Shown here piece after piece: positions 6,658 to 13,136 of a stretch of 30,573 nt of DNA (positions within the stretch are counted from its first letter, which is position 1; the number at the start of each line of letters is the position of its first letter). Position numbers and translations under genes: made by a program. The stretch is from the NCBI GenBank assembly GCA_035326025.1, contig DAOKYT010000030.1, positions 1-30,573 of the forward strand. Reading direction: 5' to 3'. The notes under the pieces are model-generated. The model saw nothing but the letters and a program-made list of their open reading frames with translations. It was not told the origin of the DNA and searched no databases. Origin of the DNA: Amarobacter sp035326025. GTDB lineage: Bacteria; Chloroflexota; Dehalococcoidia; Tepidiformales; Tepidiformaceae.

Positions 6658-7632
6658 TCAGTCGAGAGGCGGCGCTCCCGCGATGGCGTCAACATCGGCC
6701 GATGACGGCGCGGAAGTGACGCCCGCGGCCTGGAGGGTGGCTTCGAACGAGGCGATGGCGACTTCGATCTGGCTATCGTCGGGAACCTTTGTGGTGAGGA
6801 CCTGGAGGGCGATGTTGGGCGCGAACATGGCGCGGACGAACCAGTTGCTGCCGTAGCGGGCGCCGATCCGGAGGAGCTCGTAGCTGATGCCGGCGACGAG
6901 CGGCATGAAGACGATGCGGGAAGCCGTCCGGATGATGAGGCCTTCATCGACCAGGAGATCGAAGATGAAGAAGGTGATAAGCGCCACGAAGACGACGATG
7001 AGGAGGAAGCTGGTGCCGCAGCGCGTGTGCTCTTTCGGGAAGGGACGGACTTCGCCAGGCGTGAGGGGGCGGCCGGCCTCGTAGGCGTGAATGGTCATGT
7101 GTTCGGCGCCGTGGTACTGGAAGACGCGGCGGATATCGGGGATGAGGCCGATGAGGGCGATGTAGCCGACGAACAGGACCAGGCGGAGGACGCCTTCGAC
7201 GGCGACAATCCAGAAGCGGTGGACATCGAAAGCTTCGAGGAGGTTGGCCAGGAGGATGGGGCCGGCGAAGAAGACGCCGACGACGAAGAGGATGGCCAGC
7301 GCCATCGTCCCCCAGAGGACTTTTTCGGGGAACTCGACCTGTTCGCCGTTTTCGTCGACTTCTTCTTCGAAGGCGATGCGGGAGGAGTAGTTGAGGGCGC
7401 GCATGCCGAGCGCCATGGTTTCCCAGAGGACGACGACGCCGCGGAGGAAGGGGATTCGGCGGGAGCGGCCGGTGTAGATGCCGGTCAGGCGCTCCGAATG
7501 GGTGACGATGTGGCCCTTCGGGTGGCGGACGGCGACGGCCATATGTTCGGGCCCGCGGATCATGACGCCTTCGATGACGGCCTGGCCACCGAAATAGACG
7601 TTGGCGGGCTGGGAAGACGTCGCGTCCGTCAT
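6658..7632 (-). CDS. DUF1385 family membrane protein
   Basis: A 324-residue protein of the DUF1385 (YqhQ-like) family, function not established. The family start VYFGGQAVIEGVMIRGP is at residues 12-28. FQYHGAEHMTIHAYE is the family's conserved histidine segment. Three hydrophobic spans follow in order: ILFVVGVFFAGPILLANLL, IVAVEGVLRLVLFVGYIAL and LLIVVFVALITFFIFDLL. ATG at 7630-7632 has GGAG 7 bases upstream. It lies directly downstream of rpmE, a neighbourhood common for this family, but a strong intrinsic terminator stands between them. Expression therefore depends on read-through or a promoter I cannot see. Confidence 0.88.
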   Translation of the reverse strand: MTDATSSQPANVYFGGQAVIEGVMIRGPEHMAVAVRHPKGHIVTHSERLTGIYTGRSRRIPFLRGVVVLWETMALGMRALNYSSRIAFEEEVDENGEQVEFPEKVLWGTMALAILFVVGVFFAGPILLANLLEAFDVHRFWIVAVEGVLRLVLFVGYIALIGLIPDIRRVFQYHGAEHMTIHAYEAGRPLTPGEVRPFPKEHTRCGTSFLLIVVFVALITFFIFDLLVDEGLIIRTASRIVFMPLVAGISYELLRIGARYGSNWFVRAMFAPNIALQVLTTKVPDDSQIEVAIASFEATLQAAGVTSAPSSADVDAIAGAPPLD

Positions 7633-7641
7633 GGGTGCTCC

Positions 7642-7669
7642 AAAAGAAAAGGGGCGCACGCGGCGCCCC
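7642..7669 (-). terminator. Intrinsic terminator after rpmE
   Basis: On the minus strand, GGGGCGC (7669-7663), a 5-base loop and GCGCCCC (7657-7651) are followed by TTTTCTTTT (7650-7642). It is a textbook factor-independent terminator. The T-run ends only a few bases before the GGAG site of the DUF1385 gene. Confidence 0.85.
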
Positions 7670-7691
7670 CGTATTGTGCGGTGTTCGCTGG

Positions 7692-7895
7692 TTAGCTGCG
7701 CCGCTGGAAGCGCCGGTTGAAGCGCTCGACGCGGCCGGCGGTGTCGACGATGCGCTGTTCGCCCGTGAAGAACGGGTGGCAAACATTGCAGACATCGAGG
7801 TGCATGGTCGGCTTCGTCGATCGGGTCTTGATCTCGTTGCCGCAGGAGCAATGGATCGTGGCTTCCTGGTAGTTCGGGTGGATCCCGGGCTTCAT
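7692..7895 (-). CDS. rpmE: Ribosomal protein bL31 (zinc type)
   Basis: A 67-residue large-subunit ribosomal protein. It keeps the four zinc-ligand cysteines of the C+ form (CSCGN at 16-20 and CNVCHPFFTG at 36-45), so it is the zinc-replete type rather than the YkgM-like replacement. MKPGIHPNY is the standard N-terminus, so the ATG at 7893-7895 is secure. It begins 10 bases after rpmA in a ribosomal operon and is followed by an intrinsic terminator. Confidence 0.97.
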   Translation of the reverse strand: MKPGIHPNYQEATIHCSCGNEIKTRSTKPTMHLDVCNVCHPFFTGEQRIVDTAGRVERFNRRFQRRS

Positions 7896-7905
7896 CGCTT
7901 CTTCC

Positions 7906-8172
7906 TTAGCTTTCGGCCTGTGCGTAGACGCTGATCTTCTTGCGGCGGCCCTTGGCGAACGGTTCGAACTTCACCTTCCCATCGATGAGGGAAAAGATCG
8001 TGTAGTCGCGCCCGAGGCCGACGTTGTTGCCGGGGTGGAAGCGGGTGCCGCGCTGGCGCAGGATGATCGAGCCGGGCTTCACGACTTCGCCATCGAAATG
8101 CTTGACGCCGAGGCGCTGCGCGTTGCTATCGCGCCCGTTCTTGGAGCTGGAAACGCCTTTCTTGTGCGCCAT
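7906..8172 (-). CDS. rpmA: Ribosomal protein bL27
   Basis: An 88-residue L27, which lies near the peptidyl transferase centre. MAHKKGVSSSKNGRDSNAQR is the standard mature-type N-terminus, with no cleavable Firmicutes-style extension. GNNVGLGRDYTIF is also typical. It starts 5 bases after rplU ends and is co-transcribed with it, the near-universal rplU-rpmA order. Confidence 0.98.
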   Translation of the reverse strand: MAHKKGVSSSKNGRDSNAQRLGVKHFDGEVVKPGSIILRQRGTRFHPGNNVGLGRDYTIFSLIDGKVKFEPFAKGRRKKISVYAQAES

Positions 8173-8177
8173 TGTGC

Positions 8178-8489
8178 CTAACCCTTCGAAATGGACTCGA
8201 CCACAAGCCGCGTGACTGGCTGGCGGTGGCCGAACTTGCGGCGGTACCGGATCTTGTTCTTGTACTTCATGAACGTGAGCTTTGGCGCGCGCCCATGCTG
8301 GGTGATGCGCGCCTGGACCGAGGCGCCCGCCACGAGCGGCCTGCCGATGGTCACGTTCGGCCCATCGAGGACCATCATGACATCCAGGTTCACCGTATCG
8401 CCGGGCTCGCCCTCGATGCGGTTCATTTCAAACTCTTGCCCCTCGACGAGGCGCAACTGACGCCCATCGGCGCGTACGATCGCTTCCAT
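8178..8489 (-). CDS. rplU: Ribosomal protein bL21
   Basis: A 103-residue L21, a 23S rRNA-binding protein. It starts with MEAIVRADGRQLRLVEGQEF and carries the family end KLTFMKYKNKIRYRRKFGHR. ATG at 8487-8489 follows GGAG at 8 bases. It is the first gene of rplU-rpmA-rpmE, with its own promoter at 8523-8551 inside the terminator of ftsH. Confidence 0.97.
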   Translation of the reverse strand: MEAIVRADGRQLRLVEGQEFEMNRIEGEPGDTVNLDVMMVLDGPNVTIGRPLVAGASVQARITQHGRAPKLTFMKYKNKIRYRRKFGHRQPVTRLVVESISKG

Positions 8490-8503
8490 CTCTCACTCCA
8501 AGA

Positions 8504-8544
8504 AATCCGTGGACAGCTTTCCAGTGTGATGCTGCCCACGGATT
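8504..8544 (-). terminator. Terminator-like hairpin between ftsH and rplU
   Basis: The arms 8544-8531 and 8517-8504 pair over 14 bases on the minus-strand RNA (nine perfect pairs, one G-U, four more), with a 13-base loop. TTTCTT overlaps the base of the stem. It would end the ftsH message. The rplU -10 lies in the loop, so a transcript started there contains only the second arm. Confidence 0.6.
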
Positions 8545-8551
8545 CAGTCAA
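8523..8551 (-). promoter_or_regulatory. rplU promoter
   Basis: TTGACT (8551-8546), 17 bases, then CACACT (8528-8523) on the minus strand. The start would be near 8516 with a leader of about 27 bases. It is the best -35 hexamer in the window, as expected for a ribosomal operon. Confidence 0.65.
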
Positions 8552-8575
8552 CGACGCGGCATCGCCGGTGGGCGC

Positions 8576-10582
8576 CTACCCGTCGGTGCGGGATTGGTTG
8601 CCACCCTCCCAGGCGAGGCCCGGGGCGGGCTTGGGATCGAACGACGGGCGCCGGGGCGCCTCATCGCTGGCCGCCGGCGGCGCGGCCGGTTCGGGCTTCG
8701 CCTCCAGGTCGGAGGGCGGCCACGGGTCGTTCGGGTCGCTGTTCAGGAGGCGCGTCAGCGTTTCCCCTTCAAGCGTCTCGACTTCCATGAGCACGTTGGC
8801 GAGCTTATCGAGGAGCGCCCGGTGTTCCTTGAGGATGCTCGTTGCAACCTCGTGGGCGTCGTCGATGAGGGTGCGCACCTCGTCGTCGATGCTCTCGGCC
8901 ACCTTTTCGCTGTAGTCGCGGGTCTCGGAGATTTCGCGCCCGAGGAAGACGAGCTCCTCGGCTTTGCCGAAGGTCCGGGGTCCCAGTTTCTTGCTCATGC
9001 CCCAGCGGGTGACCATGGAGCGGGCAATGCGGGTGACCTGCTGGATGTCGCTCGATGGGCCGGTGGAGGCTTCGCCGAAGACGAGTTCTTCGGCGGCGAG
9101 CCCGCCGAGGGCGCTGGCCATGCGGTCCTTGAACATCGCGGGCGTGTGGTAGCTGGTGTCCTCGCCGATGAAGCGAGTGTGGCCGCCGCTCATGCCGCGG
9201 GAGACGATGGTGACCTTGTGCACCGGGTCGTGGTGCTTGAGGAAGTGGGCGACGATGGTGTGCCCGCCTTCGTGGTAGGCCGTGACCTTCTTTTCGAGCT
9301 CGGACATCACCTTGCTCTTGCGCTCGGGGCCGAGCATGACACGGTCGACCGCCTCCTCGAACTCCTTCATGGTGATGATCTTCTTGTTGCGGCGGGCGGC
9401 GAGGATGGCCGCCTCGTTGACCAGGTTGGCAAGGTCGGCGCCGCTGAACCCGGCGGTCGCCTTCGAGAGGACCGAGAGCTTCACGTCGTCGGCGATGGGC
9501 TTGCCCTTGGCGTGGACAGCGAGGATGGCCTCCCGGCCCTTCACGTCGGGGGCATCGAGGATGACCTTGCGGTCGAAGCGGCCAGGCCGCAGGAGGGCGG
9601 GGTCGAGGATATCGGGCCGGTTGGTGGCCGCGATCACGATCACGTTGGTGCCGGTATCGAAGCCGTCCATCTCCACCAGGATCTGGTTGAGGGTCTGCTC
9701 GCGCTCGTCGTGGCTGCCGCCGAGGCCGGCGCCGCGCTGGCGGCCGACGGCATCGATTTCGTCGACGAACACGATGCAGGGGGCGTTCTTCTTGGCCTGG
9801 TCGAAGAGGTCGCGGACGCGGCTCGCGCCAACGCCAACGAACATCTCGACGAATTCGGAGCCGGAAATGCTGAAGAAGGGCACTCCGGCCTCGCCCGCGA
9901 CGGCGCGCGAGAGGAGGGTCTTCCCGGTGCCGGGAGGGCCCACCAGGAGCACGCCCTTGGGGATGCGGGCGCCGAGGGCGGCGAACTTCTCCGGGTACTT
10001 GAGGAACTCGACGACTTCGGCCAGCTCTTCCTTGGATTCATCCACCCCGGCGACATCGGCGAAGGTGACCGTCACCTTGCTGCCGGTGAACAGGCGCGCC
10101 CGGCTCTTGCCGAAGCTCATGGCCTGGGAGTTGGAGCCCTGGGCCTGGCGCATGATCAGCAGGAGGAAGAGGCCGAAGAGCAGGAACGGGAGGATGTTCA
10201 GGAGCAGGCCGAGCCATGGGCCAAAGCCCGAGCTGTCCTTGTATTCGAGGTCAACGGCGGCGACCCCCGCGCCTGAGCCGGCGGGGCGGCTCAGCGCCAC
10301 GCCCGCATCGGCCAGGAGTTTCTCGATCTCCGAGTTGGGGCCGATCTTCGAGGACTTGACCTCGGGCTCGGCATCGCCGCTGGTTGTGACGTAGGTGACG
10401 GTCAGGTTCCTGCCGTCGACTTCGATTTTCTGGACGAGGCCGTTCTTGGCATCTTCGACAACCTGGCCATACCCGACCTTCTGGTGGTCATCACCGCTCG
10501 AGAAGAATGCGAACACGATGGCGATGACTGCGACGAGAATGAGCAGGTAGATGAAACTGTTGCGTAGCCAGCGGGAATACAA
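8576..10582 (-). CDS. ftsH: ATP-dependent zinc metalloprotease FtsH
   Basis: A 668-residue membrane AAA+ protease that degrades damaged membrane and regulatory proteins. Helix 1 is about 9-27 and helix 2 about 121-145, flanking an external domain. Walker A is GPPGTGKT (215-222), Walker B is IVFVDEID (270-277), and the second region of homology runs ATNRPDILDPALLRPGRFDR. The protease site is HEGGH (437-441), where HEAGH is more usual, with D512 in SSDIQQVT as the likely third zinc ligand. The TTG at 10580-10582 was chosen: GGAG lies 6 bases upstream and YSRWLRNSFIY is a normal FtsH start. An upstream ATG at 10645 precedes the predicted -10 (10633-10628) and cannot be used from that promoter. 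Confidence 0.95.
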   Translation of the reverse strand: MYSRWLRNSFIYLLILVAVIAIVFAFFSSGDDHQKVGYGQVVEDAKNGLVQKIEVDGRNLTVTYVTTSGDAEPEVKSSKIGPNSEIEKLLADAGVALSRPAGSGAGVAAVDLEYKDSSGFGPWLGLLLNILPFLLFGLFLLLIMRQAQGSNSQAMSFGKSRARLFTGSKVTVTFADVAGVDESKEELAEVVEFLKYPEKFAALGARIPKGVLLVGPPGTGKTLLSRAVAGEAGVPFFSISGSEFVEMFVGVGASRVRDLFDQAKKNAPCIVFVDEIDAVGRQRGAGLGGSHDEREQTLNQILVEMDGFDTGTNVIVIAATNRPDILDPALLRPGRFDRKVILDAPDVKGREAILAVHAKGKPIADDVKLSVLSKATAGFSGADLANLVNEAAILAARRNKKIITMKEFEEAVDRVMLGPERKSKVMSELEKKVTAYHEGGHTIVAHFLKHHDPVHKVTIVSRGMSGGHTRFIGEDTSYHTPAMFKDRMASALGGLAAEELVFGEASTGPSSDIQQVTRIARSMVTRWGMSKKLGPRTFGKAEELVFLGREISETRDYSEKVAESIDDEVRTLIDDAHEVATSILKEHRALLDKLANVLMEVETLEGETLTRLLNSDPNDPWPPSDLEAKPEPAAPPAASDEAPRRPSFDPKPAPGLAWEGGNQSRTDG

Positions 10583-10627
10583 AGGCGATCTCCGGTTTCG
10601 CGGACGGGGACCCGCGCCAATAGTGCG

Positions 10628-10633
10628 AGTATA
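10628..10633 (-). promoter_or_regulatory. -10 element of ftsH
   Basis: TATACT on the minus strand, giving a start near 10621 and a leader of about 38 bases with a GGAG site before the TTG codon. No convincing -35 is seen. Confidence 0.5.
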
Positions 10634-10758
10634 GCAGACGGGCAAAGCCCCACCCGGCGGTGGTGGTAAGCGCGCCTATACTCGGGCCGCGCGCCCGGCT
10701 CCTCTCTGGAAGGTCGCCAGTGGGGGCGCATTGGCGCAGGGGCAGGCGAAGCGGAAGA

Positions 10759-10794
10759 GGGCGAAATCGGTGGCGCGAGTCTCCCATTTCGCCC
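10759..10794. promoter_or_regulatory. Inverted repeat overlapping the npdG promoter region
   Basis: GGGCGAAAT (10759-10767) and ATTTCGCCC (10786-10794) are perfect 9-base arms around an 18-base spacer. They lie just upstream of the -10 TACGCT (10803-10808) of npdG. The site is a candidate operator; as RNA it would not be in the npdG message. Confidence 0.4.
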
Positions 10795-10802
10795 GCAACC
10801 CT

Positions 10803-10808
10803 TACGCT
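10803..10808 (+). promoter_or_regulatory. -10 element of npdG
   Basis: TACGCT, identical to the -10 before four other genes in the window. A start near 10815 gives a short leader with GGAGGAG (10829-10835) placed for the ATG at 10841. Confidence 0.5.
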
Positions 10809-10840
10809 GCTCCTATGCGCTGGTGCGCGGAGGAGTCGTC

Positions 10841-11491
10841 ATGAAGCTCGCGTTCGTCGGAGGCACCGGTCCGGAGGGGCTGGGCCTCGCCATGCGGTTC
10901 GCCCGGGCCGGTCACGAAGTCGCCATTGGTTCGCGTTCGGCGGAACGCGGCCGGGAAGGCGCGCAAAAAGTGATCGAGGTGGTGCCCTCGGCGAAGGCCA
11001 CCGGTGGGGACAACGCCGGCGTGGTGGGCGATGCGGACGTGGTGTTCCTGACGTTCCCCTATGCCGCGCAGCAAACGACCCTGCAGGCGCTCGGTGCGGC
11101 GCTCGATGGCAAGATCGTGTGCAACGTGGTGGCGCCGCTCGAGTTCCAGCAGGGGGTCGGCGCCGTCGCGCTGAACGTACCGGGGAACAGCGCCCTGCAG
11201 GAGGCCATCCAGCAGCTGCCCAACGCGCGGGTGGTCTCGGCGTTCCAGAACCTGAGCGCCGAGGAACTCCAGCACGTGGACCACCCGATCGAGGCTGATG
11301 TGCTGGTCTCCGGCCGCGATGTGGAGGCGAAACAGGTGATCATCGGTCTGGCGAACCAGATCGATGGCGCCAGGGGAATCGATGCTGGCGGGCCTTCGCA
11401 GAGCCGGTACGTGGAAATGATGACCTCCCTGCTCATCAACCTCAACCGCAAGCACAAGACTCAGACGAGTATCCGGATCGTCGGGTTGTAG
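10841..11491 (+). CDS. npdG: F420-dependent NADP reductase (F420H2:NADP+ oxidoreductase)
   Basis: A 216-residue soluble enzyme that moves hydride between reduced F420 and NADP. It starts with MKLAFVGGTGPEGLGLAMRF, the dinucleotide-binding loop of this family, followed by GHEVAIGSRSAERG for the NADP phosphate. ADVVFLTFPY and VVSAFQNLSAEEL fit the family's later segments. ATG at 10841 was chosen over the GTG at 10823 because GGAGGAG stands 5 bases before it. The next gene on the strand is cofE, the F420 side-chain ligase, 77 bases on. The call is strong; the direction of flow in the cell is not shown by sequence. Confidence 0.9.
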   Translation: MKLAFVGGTGPEGLGLAMRFARAGHEVAIGSRSAERGREGAQKVIEVVPSAKATGGDNAGVVGDADVVFLTFPYAAQQTTLQALGAALDGKIVCNVVAPLEFQQGVGAVALNVPGNSALQEAIQQLPNARVVSAFQNLSAEELQHVDHPIEADVLVSGRDVEAKQVIIGLANQIDGARGIDAGGPSQSRYVEMMTSLLINLNRKHKTQTSIRIVGL

Positions 11492-11568
11492 GCGCTTCGG
11501 CGCTTACGCCCGGGGCGAGCCTCGGCCACAATGGCCGCACTCTTCCTCCATTACTAAAGGGGGCGCGC

Positions 11569-12321
11569 ATGCCTGGAATTTCCATCTTCGGCATCCCTGG
11601 ACTCCCCGAGATCACGGCCGGGACAGACCTTGCCGGGAGCATCTTCGCGGCCGCCGCTGCCGCGGGGACACCGCTTGAGTCGCGCGACATCCTGGTCATC
11701 ACGTCCAAGGTCGTCTCGAAGGCGGAGGGGCGCGTGGTTGAGCTGGCGAGTGTCGATGTCTCCCCGTTCGCCCGCCAGTACGCGGAGAAGTGGGACAAGG
11801 AGCCGGCCGTCATCGAACTCGTACTGCGCGAGTCGCGGCGGGTGGTGCGGCAGGTGGGGCCAGTGCTGATTACCGAAACGCGCCACGGCTTCGTCTGCGC
11901 CAACGCGGGTATCGACCAGTCGAGTTCGGGTGGGCACGGGCTCGCGGTCCTGTTGCCCGTGGACCCCGATGCCAGCGCGATGCGGGTGCGGCGGGCCCTT
12001 CAGGCAAGGGGGCTTGATATCGCCGTGATCATCTCCGACACGTTCGGCCGCCCCTGGCGGGAGGCCCAGACCGATGTCGCGATCGGGATCGCGGGGATGC
12101 AGCCCGTGACGAGCTACATCGGGCAGGTCGACCCGCACGGGCACGAGTTCCGGGTGCAGGCGCTCTGCACGGCGGATGAGGTGGCTGGCGCGGCGGAACT
12201 GGTCAAGGGGAACCTTTCCCGCGTGCCCTGCGCGGTGGTGCGGGGGCTGCCATGGGAGCCCGATGACACGGCGACGATGCAGTCAATCATCCGCGATTCG
12301 GAGCGGGACCTGTTCAGGTAG
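11569..12321 (+). CDS. cofE: Coenzyme F420-0:L-glutamate ligase CofE
   Basis: A 250-residue GTP-dependent ligase that adds glutamates to F420-0. Landmarks are DILVITSKVVSKAEGR (residues about 41-56), HGFVCANAGIDQSS (about 105-118), VIISDTFGRPWREAQTDVAI, and a closing segment VRGLPWEPDDTA. Length equals archaeal CofE; the extra FbiB nitroreductase domain of mycobacteria is absent. AAAGGGGG is 5-6 bases before the ATG. CACAAT (11529-11534) is a possible -10. With npdG it shows that this organism makes and uses F420. It ends 2 bases from the stop of the convergent PIN toxin gene. Confidence 0.93.
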   Translation: MPGISIFGIPGLPEITAGTDLAGSIFAAAAAAGTPLESRDILVITSKVVSKAEGRVVELASVDVSPFARQYAEKWDKEPAVIELVLRESRRVVRQVGPVLITETRHGFVCANAGIDQSSSGGHGLAVLLPVDPDASAMRVRRALQARGLDIAVIISDTFGRPWREAQTDVAIGIAGMQPVTSYIGQVDPHGHEFRVQALCTADEVAGAAELVKGNLSRVPCAVVRGLPWEPDDTATMQSIIRDSERDLFR

Positions 12322-12323
12322 GG

Positions 12324-12734
12324 CTAGACCCGTGGGCGGATCGTCTCGACGACCGAGCTTCCGCGCTGCAGCTGGCGCGGATTCAGCGTCACGAGCCGAT
12401 CGCCCAGGGTTTCGGCGACCGCGAAGTAGATGGCGTCGCTCCCCCGGAGCTGATGTTCGGCTGCGAGGGTGGCCGCGCGCTCGGCCAGCGGCAGGGCAAC
12501 GGGCAGCAGTTCGAACAGGGGCGAATGGCGTACATGCGCCTCGACATCCCGGGCCAGCTGCTTATCGCCCGTACCGGCCGCGATCGCGGCCGAGACTTCG
12601 GCGAGTACCGTCACGGGCGCGCGCAGCGGCTCCCCGTCGGCCACGGCTTCCCGGAACCATGCGACCGTGGAGTGGTGGAGGCGGTCGCGCGTGTTGAACA
12701 GCGAGATGAGGACGCTCGCGTCGAGGGTCGCCAC
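12324..12734 (-). CDS. VapC-like PIN-domain toxin
   Basis: A 136-residue PIN-fold ribonuclease, likely toxin of a type II pair. Expected acidic residues are D5 (TLDASVLISLF), E46 (VLAEVSAAIA) and D100 (RGSDAIYFAVAE). The fourth position, usually D in LVTxD, is N118 here (LVTLNPRQL). GTG at 12732-12734 was chosen: GAGGAGGA lies 5 bases upstream, and it starts 1 base after the antitoxin stop. An ATG at 12803 would add an Arg-rich tail inside the antitoxin gene. It is translationally coupled to the antitoxin. The target RNA is unknown. Confidence 0.85.
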   Translation of the reverse strand: MATLDASVLISLFNTRDRLHHSTVAWFREAVADGEPLRAPVTVLAEVSAAIAAGTGDKQLARDVEAHVRHSPLFELLPVALPLAERAATLAAEHQLRGSDAIYFAVAETLGDRLVTLNPRQLQRGSSVVETIRPRV

Positions 12735-12735
12735 G

Positions 12736-13035
12736 TCAGTCCTCCTCGCCGAGGCGGATGCGCGGCCGGCGCGGCGCGGGCGGTTCGGCGCCGTCATCGA
12801 CATCCGGCACGCTCATCCAGGCATCGCCAACCGCGCTGGCCAGGCGCTCGATGGCGGCGATCTCGGAGACAGCCTGGGACCGCTGCATGCCGGCGATATC
12901 GCGGTCGGAGTAGGGGCGAAGGGTAGCGACGGGCTGGCCGTTCACGGTAATGACATAAAGCGCGTGCTGATCGCGGACTGCCCGGACAATCTGGGTGGCC
13001 TCGTTCTTCAGCTGGCGGACGCCGATAGTCTTCAC
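12736..13035 (-). CDS. Phd/YefM-family antitoxin
   Basis: A 99-residue antitoxin. The N-terminal Phd fold reads MKTIGVRQLKNEATQIVRAV, then HALYVITVNGQPVATLRPYS (about residues 1-45); this part usually binds DNA and dimerises. The C-terminal half (SEIAAIERLASAVGDAWMSV and an Arg/Pro end) should wrap the PIN toxin. GTG at 13033-13035 was chosen because it begins the domain; GGGGAG is 12 bases upstream, rather far. Repeats at 13058-13077 upstream may be its own operator. Confidence 0.85.
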   Translation of the reverse strand: MKTIGVRQLKNEATQIVRAVRDQHALYVITVNGQPVATLRPYSDRDIAGMQRSQAVSEIAAIERLASAVGDAWMSVPDVDDGAEPPAPRRPRIRLGEED

Positions 13036-13057
13036 GGCCGTGGTGCGCTCCCCGGAA

Positions 13058-13078
13058 AGTAGCCACATAGTGGCCACT
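13058..13078 (-). promoter_or_regulatory. Candidate autoregulatory operator of the Phd-VapC pair
   Basis: On the plus strand AGTAGCCAC (13058-13066) and AGTGGCCAC (13069-13077) are near-identical direct repeats 11 bases apart, about one helical turn. AGTGGCCACT is itself a perfect palindrome. They lie 23-43 bases before the antitoxin start and overlap possible -10s. Phd proteins bind such paired sites. Confidence 0.5.
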
Positions 13079-13136
13079 TCTGCCGTAATCGGTCAACTCC
13101 CGGCCCCGCCCGTCGCGCGGCGGAACAGGAGCTCGT

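Noticed and set aside
8594..10394. Large plus-strand frames opposite ftsH
   Set aside because: Shadows of ftsH, rich in Gly/Asp/Glu or Ser/Arg, without motifs or ribosome sites.
10677..10682. TATACT on the plus strand as promoter of a small RNA between ftsH and npdG
   Set aside because: No -35 is present, and the following 110 bases do not match SRP RNA, 6S RNA or tmRNA landmarks.
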